Shown here piece by piece: positions 15,947 through 24,883 of a stretch of 45,984 bases of DNA. The translations under genes and the position numbers were made by a program. This stretch comes from an uncultured Clostridia bacterium (lineage in GTDB: Bacteria; Bacillota; Clostridia; TANB77; CAG-508): the NCBI GenBank assembly GCA_947593355.1, contig CANQDO010000008.1:1-45984 (forward strand), given 5' to 3'. Positions within the stretch are counted from its first letter, which is position 1. Each line of letters starts with the position of its first letter. The notes below the pieces were generated by a model, which worked only from the letters and a program-made list of their open reading frames with translations, did not search any database and was not told the DNA's origin.

Positions 15947-16762
15947 ATGCAATTCTTGCGGAAAAACAATACTTTAGAAACTGAAGGTGAGAAAAAAAGT
16001 AGCGAAACTATTACTTCTGCAGCAGATAGCCTAAAAAAGGAGCGATTTAGTTATATTACAGACTTTAAAGATGGCTATGCTCTTGCAATTAATGCTTTAA
16101 GTAAAAAGTTAGTTATTATTGATGAAGATTATGAAGTAAAAGAAAAAACGCCATATAATAATCAAGGATGCCCAGAAGGATGGAGAAATGGATATATAGT
16201 ATTTTATAATGAGCATACATTTAGTTATGCTATATTTGATCAGGATCTTCAGAGAGTTAGTCCACGTGAATATTACAGAATAGAGTATGATTATTTTAAG
16301 GATGGCTATGTTAAAGTAACTACTACAGATGAAAGACGAAAAATAATGAAAGTAGGTGTTTTAAATTCAGACATTAAGTCTGTAGTTTCATGTGGGATAT
16401 ATAATGATGTGAAATATCTTGGAGATGATTTATTTGTTGGATTAAAATCCCAAAGCGAATATGAATGGCATAATGATGAATCCACGATTATTAGTTCAAA
16501 AGGAGGAGAAGAAAACATATTACATACTGTAAATGGCGTAGTTCTTAACATATTTGTATATGATGGGAGAAAATATTATTATTTTGAAAATGCCAATCAT
16601 AAATATGGATATTATGACGAAAATTTTGAGACGTTTATAGAGCCTAAATATGAAGTATTGGGAAAAGTTGATGAAAAAGGAGAGTGCATTTTTGTAGAAG
16701 ATGGAATAACTGGAAAGATGAAGTTCAGTACAAGAGAGAAAAAATTTAGAAAACCTATGTAG
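15947..16762 (+). CDS. Hypothetical protein, WG/KWG-repeat-like beta protein
   Basis: The 271-aa product has no signal peptide and no predicted membrane helix, so it is probably cytoplasmic. After a polar N-terminus (1-30), the sequence is a series of short aromatic beta-strand units such as FKDGYALAIN, WRNGYIVFYN, FKDGYVKVTT and KYGYYDENFETFIEPKYE. The last is typical of WG repeats, which pack as a beta solenoid or propeller. I do not recognise a specific function. The gene has its own consensus promoter, an AGAAAGGAG ribosome binding site and its own terminator, so it is a single-gene unit. Confidence 0.7.
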   Translation: MQFLRKNNTLETEGEKKSSETITSAADSLKKERFSYITDFKDGYALAINALSKKLVIIDEDYEVKEKTPYNNQGCPEGWRNGYIVFYNEHTFSYAIFDQDLQRVSPREYYRIEYDYFKDGYVKVTTTDERRKIMKVGVLNSDIKSVVSCGIYNDVKYLGDDLFVGLKSQSEYEWHNDESTIISSKGGEENILHTVNGVVLNIFVYDGRKYYYFENANHKYGYYDENFETFIEPKYEVLGKVDEKGECIFVEDGITGKMKFSTREKKFRKPM

Positions 16763-16771
16763 GTAAAAAAG

Positions 16772-16814
16772 ATTGAAGGGGGTCTATATGACTTCCTTCT
16801 TCTTTAATTTTTTG
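16772..16814 (+). terminator. Terminator
   Basis: GAAGGGGGTC pairs with GACTTCCTTC through two G-U pairs, followed by TTCTTTAATTTTTT. Confidence 0.75.
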
Positions 16815-16906
16815 TTCTAAAAATAATAAGTACGAATAAACATTATGTAGAAATATTATTTAAAAATAATTTGTTGCCAAAACATATTGAAATGGAAGTG
16901 AAAAAT

Positions 16907-17563
16907 TTGAGAAAACAAGAGAAAAGAAACTGGAAATTAAATAATAAAATAACAAATATTATAAAAGAACATGTAAAAAAGAATTTAAAACAATATTTAA
17001 TTGTAGCGCTAATCTTTGTTATAGGAATACTATTAGGTGTAATTTTTATAAACAACATAAATATAAATGAGCAAAAAGAAGTAAGTGAATATTTGAATAA
17101 TTTTATAAATGCATTAAAAACAGACTATGAAATAGATTTAAACGTTTTATTGAGAAATACAATTGTAAATAATTTGTTACTTGCAGTTATACTGTGGTTT
17201 ATAGGTTCTACAGTAATAGGAATACCGATTGTTTATGCTATAATTTGTATAAGGGGATTTAGTTTGGGTTATACAATAGCTGTTATAGTAGCCACATTGG
17301 GTACATGGAAGGGAGTAGCATTTGGTTTAATTACATTATTTTCGCAAAACATAATATTTATTCCGTGTATTTTTGCTTTAGCGGTTAGTGGCATGAAATT
17401 ATATAAATCGATTATAAAAGATAAAAGAAAAGAAAATGTAAAAACAGAAATATATAGGCATACAATTTTTTCTGGAATCATGACAGTATGTCTAATTTTG
17501 TCGTCTTTTGTAGAAGTATATATATCTTCAAATTTGTTGATGATGCTTATAAAATATTTGTAA
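16907..17563 (+). CDS. spoIIM: Stage II sporulation protein M
   Basis: This is a membrane protein of the SpoIIM family, part of the SpoIID-SpoIIM-SpoIIP peptidoglycan remodelling machine that drives engulfment during sporulation. It has five hydrophobic segments (about residues 22-43, 76-97, 99-123, 131-158 and 185-207) after a basic N-terminus. The recognisable block GFSLGYTIAVIVATLGTWKG is followed by FGLITLFSQNIIFIPCI. I chose TTG 16907 because GGAAGTGA, close to the ideal GGAGGTGA, lies 5 nt upstream. ATG 16892 and TTG 16871 are possible but have no ribosome binding site. The next gene is xerD, the same order as in many Clostridia and near spoIIM in Bacillus. Confidence 0.88.
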   Translation: MRKQEKRNWKLNNKITNIIKEHVKKNLKQYLIVALIFVIGILLGVIFINNININEQKEVSEYLNNFINALKTDYEIDLNVLLRNTIVNNLLLAVILWFIGSTVIGIPIVYAIICIRGFSLGYTIAVIVATLGTWKGVAFGLITLFSQNIIFIPCIFALAVSGMKLYKSIIKDKRKENVKTEIYRHTIFSGIMTVCLILSSFVEVYISSNLLMMLIKYL

Positions 17564-17591
17564 AAAAATTGTAGAATTTTGTAAAAAGCTC

Positions 17592-17620
17592 TTTACAATT
17601 TTGAAGTAATTTGATATAAC
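17592..17620 (+). promoter_or_regulatory. Promoter for xerD
   Basis: TTTACA (17592-17597) and TATAAC (17615-17620), 17-bp spacer. Confidence 0.55.
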
Positions 17621-17682
17621 ATATATAGTTTATGTAAATTTTGCATAAACCAAAGAAAATATATAAGAATAGGGGAGCTGAA

Positions 17683-18564
17683 ATGGAAAAACAATTTAAA
17701 CTTTTTTTAGAATTTCTTCAAAATGATAAAAAAGTATCAGAGAATACATTACAATCATATAGAAGAGATATTGTGTATTATACTAAATATATAGAAACAA
17801 ACAAATTAAATTATGCAAAAGTAGAAGAAAAAGAAATAAAAGGATATTTGGATTACCTAAAATCAATAGGAAAGAAACCATCAACAATTTCAAGAAATTT
17901 AGCTTCAATTAGGTCATTCTATCAATTTTTAGTAAAAAATAAGAAAACTAAAAAAGATCCAACAGATGGAATTCAGTCACCAAAAATAGAAAAGAGAGTA
18001 CCTAGTGTATTAACATCAAAAGAAGTTGAATTATTATTAAATCAACCTAAAGATGTAGATTTAAAAGGCACTAGAGATAAAGCTATGCTTGAATTCGCAT
18101 ATGCTACAGGAATGAGAGTAACTGAAATAATATCTTTAGATGTAGGAGATATCGATTTAGAAAAGGGGTATGTAAATTGCCATGTTGCTAACAAGCAAAG
18201 AAGTATTCCTCTTGGAACAATGTCTCTAAAAGCATTAAAAGAATATATGGAAGAAGCAAGACCTATATTAATAAAAAGTGAAGAAGAACCAGCTCTATTT
18301 GTAAATATAAATGGTCAAAGATTAACAAGACAAGGTTTCTGGAAAATAGTAAAATATTATAAAGAGCAAGCACATATTGATAAAGATATCACTCCACATG
18401 TGTTAAGGCATTCATTTGCAACACATCTTATTCAAAATGGAGCAGATTTAAAAGCAATTCAAACAATGCTTGGTCATTCAGATATTTCATCTACACAAGT
18501 ATATATGCAATTCCAAGATGAAAGTTTAAAAAATGTATATAAAAAAGCACACCCAAGAGCATAA
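17683..18564 (+). CDS. xerD: Site-specific tyrosine recombinase XerD
   Basis: The 293-aa XerC/XerD-type recombinase resolves chromosome dimers at dif. The N-terminal SAM-like DNA-binding domain (about 5-90) contains the pattern SENTLQSYRRDI and SRNLASIRSFYQFL. The catalytic domain has the full set of residues: Arg145 in TGMRVTE, His239-x-x-Arg242 in HVLRHSF, His265 in LGHSD and nucleophile Tyr274 in TQVYMQF. The start is ATG 17683, preceded by AGGGGAG; an upstream in-frame TTG at 17641 has no such site. It follows spoIIM, so it is the housekeeping recombinase, not a phage integrase. Its TAA stop is the first triplet of the REPIN-like element that follows. Confidence 0.92.
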   Translation: MEKQFKLFLEFLQNDKKVSENTLQSYRRDIVYYTKYIETNKLNYAKVEEKEIKGYLDYLKSIGKKPSTISRNLASIRSFYQFLVKNKKTKKDPTDGIQSPKIEKRVPSVLTSKEVELLLNQPKDVDLKGTRDKAMLEFAYATGMRVTEIISLDVGDIDLEKGYVNCHVANKQRSIPLGTMSLKALKEYMEEARPILIKSEEEPALFVNINGQRLTRQGFWKIVKYYKEQAHIDKDITPHVLRHSFATHLIQNGADLKAIQTMLGHSDISSTQVYMQFQDESLKNVYKKAHPRA

Positions 18565-18700
18565 ACTAATAGGGACGGGGTTAAATAGTTTAGCACCTTA
18601 AAGTTAAAAATATAAAAAATGCTGAAGTTTTAAATATAAATAAAACTTCAGTTTTTTGTTGTATAGTGCTAAACTATTTAACCCCGTCCCTATTAGTTTA
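18562..18700. repeat. REPIN-like element enclosing a terminator
   Basis: Perfect 35-bp inverted arms lie at 18562-18596 and 18666-18700, same family as 11517 and 29701 but with TAATAGGG in place of TATTAGGG in both arms, so the arms have changed together. The first TAA is the stop codon of xerD. A separate terminator hairpin lies in the loop. Confidence 0.92.
18622..18657 (+). terminator. Terminator of xerD, inside the REPIN loop
   Basis: CTGAAGTTTTA pairs with TAAAACTTCAG, followed by TTTTTTG. Confidence 0.85.
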
Positions 18701-18718
18701 TAAATTCAAAAAAAGGTA

Positions 18719-18752
18719 TTGACAGTTTACAATAATAAATATAAAATATAAT
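18719..18752 (+). promoter_or_regulatory. Putative promoter region of rny
   Basis: TTGACA is at 18719 and overlapping candidates TATAAA (18740) and TATAAT (18747) follow. The TTGACA spacings are 15 and 22 bp. TTTACA at 18726 paired with TATAAT at 18747 gives 15 bp. The exact pair is not resolved. Confidence 0.4.
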
Positions 18753-18835
18753 AGAGACAAAATATATTCTAAAAATAATTAGAAAAATATATATTTATGT
18801 ACATTGAAAATAAAATAAGGAAGAGGTGTAAGATT

Positions 18836-20377
18836 ATGGACATAATAATCTATATCGCCATTTTTCTAATCTCAATAGTAATAGGAATATTTATTGGAAT
18901 AATTGTAAGAAAAAAAATAGCAGAATCAAAAATGAAAAGTGCAGAAAGTGAAGCTAAAAGAATACTTGAATTAGCTAATAAAGAAGCCGAAAATAAGAAA
19001 AAAGAAGAAATCTTTAAAGCAAAAGAAGAAATAATGAACAGTAGGAAAGAATTAGATCAGGAGATTAGAGAAAGAAGGGGCGAAGTTCAAAAACAAGAAG
19101 AACGTTTAATACAAAAAGAAGAAAATCTTGAAAACAAAATGGAAAACTTAGAAAAAAGAGAAAAAGATTTAGAATATGAGACAAAAGAGTTAGAAGATAA
19201 GAAACAAGAATTAAGTGAATTACAAACAAAGCAATTAGAAGAATTACAAAGAATTTCAAGATTATCAGTAGAAGAGGCAAAGAAAATGCTTTTATCTGAA
19301 GTAGAAAAGCAAATTACTATGGAAAAAGCAAACCTTATCAAGGATTTAGAGCAAAAAGCAAAGGAAACAGCAGACAAAAATGCAAAGGAAATAATAGGTT
19401 ATGCAATACAAAAATGTGCAGCAGACCATACTTCAGAAACTACAGTATCAATAGTAGCACTTCCAAATGATGATATGAAAGGAAGAATTATTGGTAGAGA
19501 GGGTAGAAATATAAAAACATTAGAAACATTAACAGGAATAGATTTAATCATAGATGACACCCCAGAAGCAGTAGTAATTTCAGGATTTGATCCATTAAGA
19601 AGAGAAATTGCAAAAATGTCTCTTGAAAAATTAATTGAAGATGGAAGAATACATCCAGCTAAAATTGAGGAAATGGTTGAAAAGTCAAGAGAAGAATTAG
19701 AAACAATAATAAAGGAAGAAGGAGAAAGAGCAGCAATGGAAACTGGCGTAATAGGGCTTCATCCAGACATTATAAAATTATTAGGAAAATTAAAATACAG
19801 GACAAGCTATGGACAAAATGTTTTAAATCATTCAATAGAAGTTTCTAATTTAGCAAGAATTATGGCAGAAGAATTAGGGTTAGATCCAAAAATAGCAAGA
19901 AGAGCAGGGTTACTTCATGACATAGGTAAAGCATTAGACCACGACATGGAAGGAACACATGTTGAAATAGGTGTAGATGTACTTAGAAAGTATAAGGAAA
20001 ATGAAATTGTAATAAATGCTGTACAAGCTCACCATGGAGATGTAGAGCCAAAAACTATAGAAGCAGTTTTAATACAAGCTGCAGATGCAATTTCTGCATC
20101 AAGACCTGGTGCAAGAAGAGAAACTCTTGAAGCATACATAAAGAGATTACAACAATTAGAGGAAATTGCAGATTCATTTGAAGGAGTAGAAAAATCATTT
20201 GCAATACAAGCAGGTAGAGAAGTTAGAATAATAGTAAAACCTGAAAGAATAAGCGATAATGAAATGACTTTACTTGCAAGAGATATTACAAAACGTATTG
20301 AAGATGAAATGGATTATCCAGGACAAATAAAAGTAAACATTATAAGAGAAACAAGAGTAGTTGAATACGCTAAATAA
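18836..20377 (+). CDS. rny: Ribonuclease Y
   Basis: This is a 513-aa membrane-anchored endoribonuclease that starts mRNA decay in Gram-positive bacteria. The order is an N-terminal helix (about 3-25), a long charged coiled coil (about 28-195), a KH RNA-binding domain with [15 protein letters not shown] (about 217-231), and an HD metal-phosphohydrolase domain with HSIEVSNLA and [12 protein letters not shown] (about 330-440). Length and order match the family closely. The start is ATG 18836 after GAGGTG; the in-frame ATG at 18797 lacks this site. It is transcribed alone, between an upstream REPIN-like element and its own terminator. Confidence 0.95.
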   Translation: MDIIIYIAIFLISIVIGIFIGIIVRKKIAESKMKSAESEAKRILELANKEAENKKKEEIFKAKEEIMNSRKELDQEIRERRGEVQKQEERLIQKEENLENKMENLEKREKDLEYETKELEDKKQELSELQTKQLEELQRISRLSVEEAKKMLLSEVEKQITMEKANLIKDLEQKAKETADKNAKEIIGYAIQKCAADHTSETTVSIVALPNDDMKGRIIGREGRNIKTLETLTGIDLIIDDTPEAVVISGFDPLRREIAKMSLEKLIEDGRIHPAKIEEMVEKSREELETIIKEEGERAAMETGVIGLHPDIIKLLGKLKYRTSYGQNVLNHSIEVSNLARIMAEELGLDPKIARRAGLLHDIGKALDHDMEGTHVEIGVDVLRKYKENEIVINAVQAHHGDVEPKTIEAVLIQAADAISASRPGARRETLEAYIKRLQQLEEIADSFEGVEKSFAIQAGREVRIIVKPERISDNEMTLLARDITKRIEDEMDYPGQIKVNIIRETRVVEYAK

Positions 20378-20383
20378 TAAAAG

Positions 20384-20417
20384 AAAAGATTCTAAATTTT
20401 TTTAGAATCTTTTTTTT
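20384..20417 (+). terminator. Terminator of rny
   Basis: AAAAGATTCTAAA pairs with TTTAGAATCTTTT, followed by more T residues. Confidence 0.9.
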
Positions 20418-20613
20418 ATTGCTAAATGTGTTGTTATAACTTACACTAGTTAAAAGTTAATAAATTACTAATATAAGCTATAAAAATATTAAAATTTACT
20501 TAAAATACTTTAAATTTTATAATAAATATAATATAATATGTATGTATATTTTAAAGGTGTTAATATGTGCAAAAATAAATAGTTTATACTACCAATTTAT
20601 TAGGAGGAAAAGT

Positions 20614-23361
20614 ATGAAAAAAAATAAAAAGGTAAAAAAGAGCAATAATGATAAAACAAAGAAATATAATGTAGAAGATGTAAAAAACAAAAAAACTAAT
20701 AGCAATAATAATGATGAAACAAAGAAAATAAAAAATAAAAAAATAAAAACAAATAAAAAAGGAAAAGTTAAGAAGCATAAAATATTAAAAAGAGTAATTT
20801 TAGCAATATTTCTTTTAGGAATTATTGCTGTTATGGTCGTAGCTGGTATAGTAGCAGGAATATTCTTTAGTGATAAATATAAAGTTACAAGAGAAGATTT
20901 AGATGCAGCAATATCTGGTAATACAAAGATAGTTAACGGAGATCAAGTAGTTATACTTGCTTCAGACGAAAATAGAGAATGGGTAGATTTAGACAAAATG
21001 CCAGAATATTTACCAAATGCATTTATAGCAATAGAAGATAAAAGGTTTAGAGAGCATAATGGAATAGATATTGGAAGAACAATATCAGCAACATTAAATT
21101 TTGCAGCCAAAGGTGGAGAATCTTCTTATGGAGGTAGTACAATAACTCAACAATTAATAAAAAATACTTTCGATGATAAAGATGATGAAGGTGTTGCAGG
21201 TATAGAAAGAAAAATAAGAGAGATGGCGCGTGCATACAATTTAGAGAAAGTTCTTTCAAAAGATGAAATACTAGAATATTATTTAAATTTAATATTCATA
21301 GGTGGAACAAATTATGGTGTATCTACAGCAACACATTATTACTTTAGTAAAACAATAGATCAATTATCATTAGCACAGGCAGCATTTTTAGCAGGTATAA
21401 ACCATGCACCAAATGCCTATGCGCCTTTTGACCAAACAACAGATAATACAGAAAAAATAAAAACTAGAACAAAAACTGTTTTAGCAGAAATGAAAAGTCA
21501 AGGTTTTATTACAGATGAGGAAACATACAATGCAGCTGTAGCAGAAGTAGATGCAGGTCTTGGCTTTGCACAAGGGCAAGTAAATGCAGGCTCTAATTAT
21601 TCATATCATACAGCAGCAGTAATAGAGCAAGTAATAAAAGACTTAATGGAAAAAGATGATATAGATTATACAACAGCAAAAAATAGATTTTATAATAGCG
21701 GTTACACAGTATATTCTACAGTAAATAACGCAATACAAGCAAGAATGGAAGAAGAATTTAAGAAGGATAAATATATAATTCAACCAAAGGAAACAAGAGA
21801 TGGTAAACCTGTAAATACAGGGCATACACAATCTGCAATGGTAATTATAGACCATAAAACAGGGCAAGTAGTTGGATGTGTGGGTGGCTTAGGAACAGAT
21901 GCAAGTGTAACTGGTACAAACAGGGCAACACAAGGTAAAAAACAACCTGGCTCATCATTTAAGCCAATAGCTGTTGTGGCACCAGCAATAGATATGGGGA
22001 TTGTTACAGCAGCAACAGTATACGACGATTCATACACACGTTTTGGAGGCGGATATGACCCACATAATTCATATAGTGGTGGTTTAGGGCTAATAACTGT
22101 AAGGCGTGCTATTGGTTCTTCATCAAATATTGTAAATGTTAAAATATTAGCGGAAGTAGGACCTTCAAATGCTATTGAATTCTTAAAGAAATTAAGGATA
22201 AATGTAAGTGATCATTATAATGATTTAGCATTAGCACTTGGAACTCCTGCTGTGAGCCCATTAGAAATGGCTGCAGCTTATGCTACAATAGCAAATGATG
22301 GTGTATATATAGAACCTACTTTCTATACAAAAGTAGAAGATTCAGAGGGAAATGTAATACTAGAACCACAGCAAGAAACTGAAAGAGTATTATCAGAGCA
22401 AAATGCATATATCTTAAAACGAATATTAACAGAGCCAGTTAGAAGTGGTACAGCAGGTACATGTGCTATCTCTGGTATGGATGTTTGTGCTAAAACTGGT
22501 TCAACAGAAGAATATAAAGATAGATGGCTTTGTGGATTTACACCATATTATACTGCTGCATGTTGGTATGGATTTGATAATGCAGAATGTGCACATGACA
22601 ACAATAATGCAAGAGCTATATGGGCAGCTGTTATGAAAGATATACATAGTGGCTTACCTAGTGCAAGAATTCAAAAGCCAGAAAATATTACAAGTGCAAC
22701 TATTTGTTTAGACTCTGGTTGTGTAGCAACAGCATCCTGTGCAAGACGTCAAACAGAGGAATTTGTTATAGGAACAGTACCAGGACCATGCGAAGGACAT
22801 AAAACATTAAAAATATGTACTGAAACAGGAAAAATAGCAAATGAATATTGTAAAGCAGTAGAAGATAAAACATTTTTAGTAAGACCACCAAAAGAAAATA
22901 CAACATTATGGACTACTTCAAGTGGTGGTAAATATGATGTACCAACCGAAACTTGTACAGTGCATGTAGCACCTGAACAAGTAGAAGTTGTAGATGTAGT
23001 AGGCAAAAAATTAGCTGCTGCGAAAGAAGCTTTAGAAGATATTGGATTTGTAGTTAATGTTGAATATTCAGAAAATGAAGACGAAGATGATGGAATAGTA
23101 TTAAAACAAAGTGTGAAAGCAAAACAAAAGGCAGATAAAGGTTCAACAATAACATTAACAGTAAACAAGAAAAAGAACACGAATACTAATACGAATACAA
23201 CTAATGAAGTTGGAGGAGGTACAACGAATACGGAAAAGCCTTCAACAAACGCAAATACTCAAACAAATACATCTACAGGTGCAACAAACACACAAACACC
23301 ACCTACAACAAATACAGCTGGAGGAGATACTACTGTACCAAGTTCAAATATTGTAGAGTAA
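20614..23361 (+). CDS. Class A penicillin-binding protein (PBP1A-type) with PASTA domain
   Basis: This is a 915-aa bifunctional peptidoglycan synthase. A very Lys/Asn-rich cytoplasmic tail (1-65) and one helix (about 66-92) are followed by the GT51 glycosyltransferase domain, with EDKRFREHNGID and GGSTITQQLIKN. The transpeptidase has the active-site motif S447SFK450, SSN at 503-505 and K627TG629. After it lie a Cys-containing region, a PASTA domain (about residues 789-850) and an Asn/Thr-rich tail. PASTA modules bind muropeptides or beta-lactams, here probably the wall. The start is ATG 20614 after TAGGAGG; an in-frame ATG at 20542 would add 24 residues without a binding site. The unusual features are the length of both low-complexity ends. 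Confidence 0.93.
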   Translation: MKKNKKVKKSNNDKTKKYNVEDVKNKKTNSNNNDETKKIKNKKIKTNKKGKVKKHKILKRVILAIFLLGIIAVMVVAGIVAGIFFSDKYKVTREDLDAAISGNTKIVNGDQVVILASDENREWVDLDKMPEYLPNAFIAIEDKRFREHNGIDIGRTISATLNFAAKGGESSYGGSTITQQLIKNTFDDKDDEGVAGIERKIREMARAYNLEKVLSKDEILEYYLNLIFIGGTNYGVSTATHYYFSKTIDQLSLAQAAFLAGINHAPNAYAPFDQTTDNTEKIKTRTKTVLAEMKSQGFITDEETYNAAVAEVDAGLGFAQGQVNAGSNYSYHTAAVIEQVIKDLMEKDDIDYTTAKNRFYNSGYTVYSTVNNAIQARMEEEFKKDKYIIQPKETRDGKPVNTGHTQSAMVIIDHKTGQVVGCVGGLGTDASVTGTNRATQGKKQPGSSFKPIAVVAPAIDMGIVTAATVYDDSYTRFGGGYDPHNSYSGGLGLITVRRAIGSSSNIVNVKILAEVGPSNAIEFLKKLRINVSDHYNDLALALGTPAVSPLEMAAAYATIANDGVYIEPTFYTKVEDSEGNVILEPQQETERVLSEQNAYILKRILTEPVRSGTAGTCAISGMDVCAKTGSTEEYKDRWLCGFTPYYTAACWYGFDNAECAHDNNNARAIWAAVMKDIHSGLPSARIQKPENITSATICLDSGCVATASCARRQTEEFVIGTVPGPCEGHKTLKICTETGKIANEYCKAVEDKTFLVRPPKENTTLWTTSSGGKYDVPTETCTVHVAPEQVEVVDVVGKKLAAAKEALEDIGFVVNVEYSENEDEDDGIVLKQSVKAKQKADKGSTITLTVNKKKNTNTNTNTTNEVGGGTTNTEKPSTNANTQTNTSTGATNTQTPPTTNTAGGDTTVPSSNIVE

Positions 23362-23375
23362 AAATAATAGATAAA

Positions 23376-23433
23376 AAAGGAGGAAAGTAATTGGTCAGAG
23401 TTTTTAAACCTTGACCAATTACATAAACGATTT
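23376..23433 (+). promoter_or_regulatory. Leader with hairpin between ribosome binding site and cysS start
   Basis: AAAAGGAGG (about 23375-23383) lies 50 nt before the cysS ATG. Between them AATTGGTCA (23389-23397) pairs with TGACCAATT (23412-23420). No other ribosome binding site precedes the ATG. Folding of the hairpin would shorten the distance. A tiny frame starting at TTG 23391 (seven codons) is also possible. It is not a T-box or a terminator, as no T-run or T-box sequence follows. Confidence 0.5.
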
Positions 23434-24834
23434 ATGGGATTAAAACTATATAATACATTAACAAGGGACAAAAGTGAGTTCAAACCACTAAAGGGAAATG
23501 AAGTGAGAATATATTCTTGTGGTCCAACGGTGTATAGTTATGCACATATAGGTAACTTCAGAGCCTATGTATTTATGGATACATTAAGAAGAGTTTTAAA
23601 ATATAATGGATATGAATTAAAACATGTTATGAATATAACGGATGTAGGTCATTTGGAGTCAGATGCAGATGAAGGCGAAGACAAAATGGAAAAAGCAGCA
23701 AGAAAAGAAAATAAAGATCCATACGAAATTGCAAACTATTATACAGAAATATTTTTCAGAGATATGGGAAGACTAAATATAGAAAGACCAGAAATTATTG
23801 CAAAAGCAACAGATCATATTTCTGATATGCTAAAGTTTGTAGAAGAATTAATAGCAAATGGATATGCCTATGAAACATCAAAGGGAATATATTTTGACAT
23901 ATCAAAATTAGATAAATATCCTGTGTTATCTAACAGAAAATTAGATGACCAAATTGCAGGAGCTAGAGTAGACGTTGATACAGAGAAAAGAAATCCATAC
24001 GACTTTGCATTATGGATAAAAGCGCCAGAAAATCATATTATGAAATGGGAAAGTCCATGGGGGTTATCATATCCAGGTTGGCATATAGAATGTTCAGCAA
24101 TGGGAAGAAAATATTTAGGAGAAGAATTCGATATTCATACAGGCGGAGTAGATCATATACCTACACACCATGAAAATGAAATAGCACAAAGCAAAGGTGC
24201 AACTGGCAAAATACCTGCCAAAACATGGATGCATGTTGAGTTTTTACAAGTAGATGGCGGAAAAATGTCTAAAAGTTTAGGAAATACTTATACTTTAGAT
24301 ACTCTTAAAGAACATGGAATAGAGCCTTTAGCATATAAAATATTTTGCTATACAGCTCATTACAGAACAAAATTGAACTTTACATTTGAAGGTGCAATGT
24401 CTGCACAAAAATCTATAAATAGGTTACGTGAAGGATATTTAAATCATTTGGAAAGTAAACAAGAAGTTCCACAAAGTACAATAGAGCAATATGAGCAAAG
24501 GTTTTTAGAAGCAATAAATGATGATTTAAATATGCCACTAGCAATGGGAATTGTATGGGAAGTTGTTAGAAATGAAGTTAAGTCAGAACAATATGCTAAA
24601 TTATTAGAAAAGTTTGATGAAGTATTAGGATTAGATATAAAAAATTCAAAGAAATATCTTTTAGAGCAAGAAAAAATAGAATTACCTGAAGAAATAAAAC
24701 AGTTAGTGGAAAAAAGAACATTAGCAAGGCAAAATAAAGATTGGGCTTTATCTGATAAAATAAGAGATGAATTAAAAGAAAAGGGATATAATGTTAAAGA
24801 TTCTAAAGAAGGAATGACAATAGAAAAAATATAG
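23434..24834 (+). CDS. cysS: Cysteinyl-tRNA synthetase
   Basis: This 466-aa class I synthetase charges tRNA-Cys. The HIGH-type motif is HIGN at 38-41, and the KMSKS loop is at 277-281. Zinc-site residues can be seen: Cys29 in SCGPT, Cys in WHIECSAMG and His in THHENEIAQS. The C-terminal helical anticodon-binding part is complete, and the length is normal. The ATG at 23434 is the family's usual start (MGLKLYNTLTR), even though the ribosome binding site is 50 nt away beyond a hairpin. It follows the PBP gene by 72 nt and precedes DUF1189 and ftsH by 49 nt. Confidence 0.96.
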   Translation: MGLKLYNTLTRDKSEFKPLKGNEVRIYSCGPTVYSYAHIGNFRAYVFMDTLRRVLKYNGYELKHVMNITDVGHLESDADEGEDKMEKAARKENKDPYEIANYYTEIFFRDMGRLNIERPEIIAKATDHISDMLKFVEELIANGYAYETSKGIYFDISKLDKYPVLSNRKLDDQIAGARVDVDTEKRNPYDFALWIKAPENHIMKWESPWGLSYPGWHIECSAMGRKYLGEEFDIHTGGVDHIPTHHENEIAQSKGATGKIPAKTWMHVEFLQVDGGKMSKSLGNTYTLDTLKEHGIEPLAYKIFCYTAHYRTKLNFTFEGAMSAQKSINRLREGYLNHLESKQEVPQSTIEQYEQRFLEAINDDLNMPLAMGIVWEVVRNEVKSEQYAKLLEKFDEVLGLDIKNSKKYLLEQEKIELPEEIKQLVEKRTLARQNKDWALSDKIRDELKEKGYNVKDSKEGMTIEKI

Positions 24835-24883
24835 AAGGAAGGCATATTAATGCAATATAGAAACATATAAAAGAGGTGAACAA

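Noticed and set aside
17683-18564. Phage or transposon integrase
   Set aside because: The sequence and the spoIIM neighbour fit chromosomal XerD, with no adjacent phage genes or attachment site.
22749-23180. 143-codon minus-strand frame
   Set aside because: It lies fully inside the PBP gene and reads as Ser/Thr/Phe-rich antisense of the PASTA and Asn/Thr tail; no ribosome binding site.
23376-23433. T-box riboswitch before cysS
   Set aside because: The leader is too short and has no T-box sequence, specifier loop or terminator.
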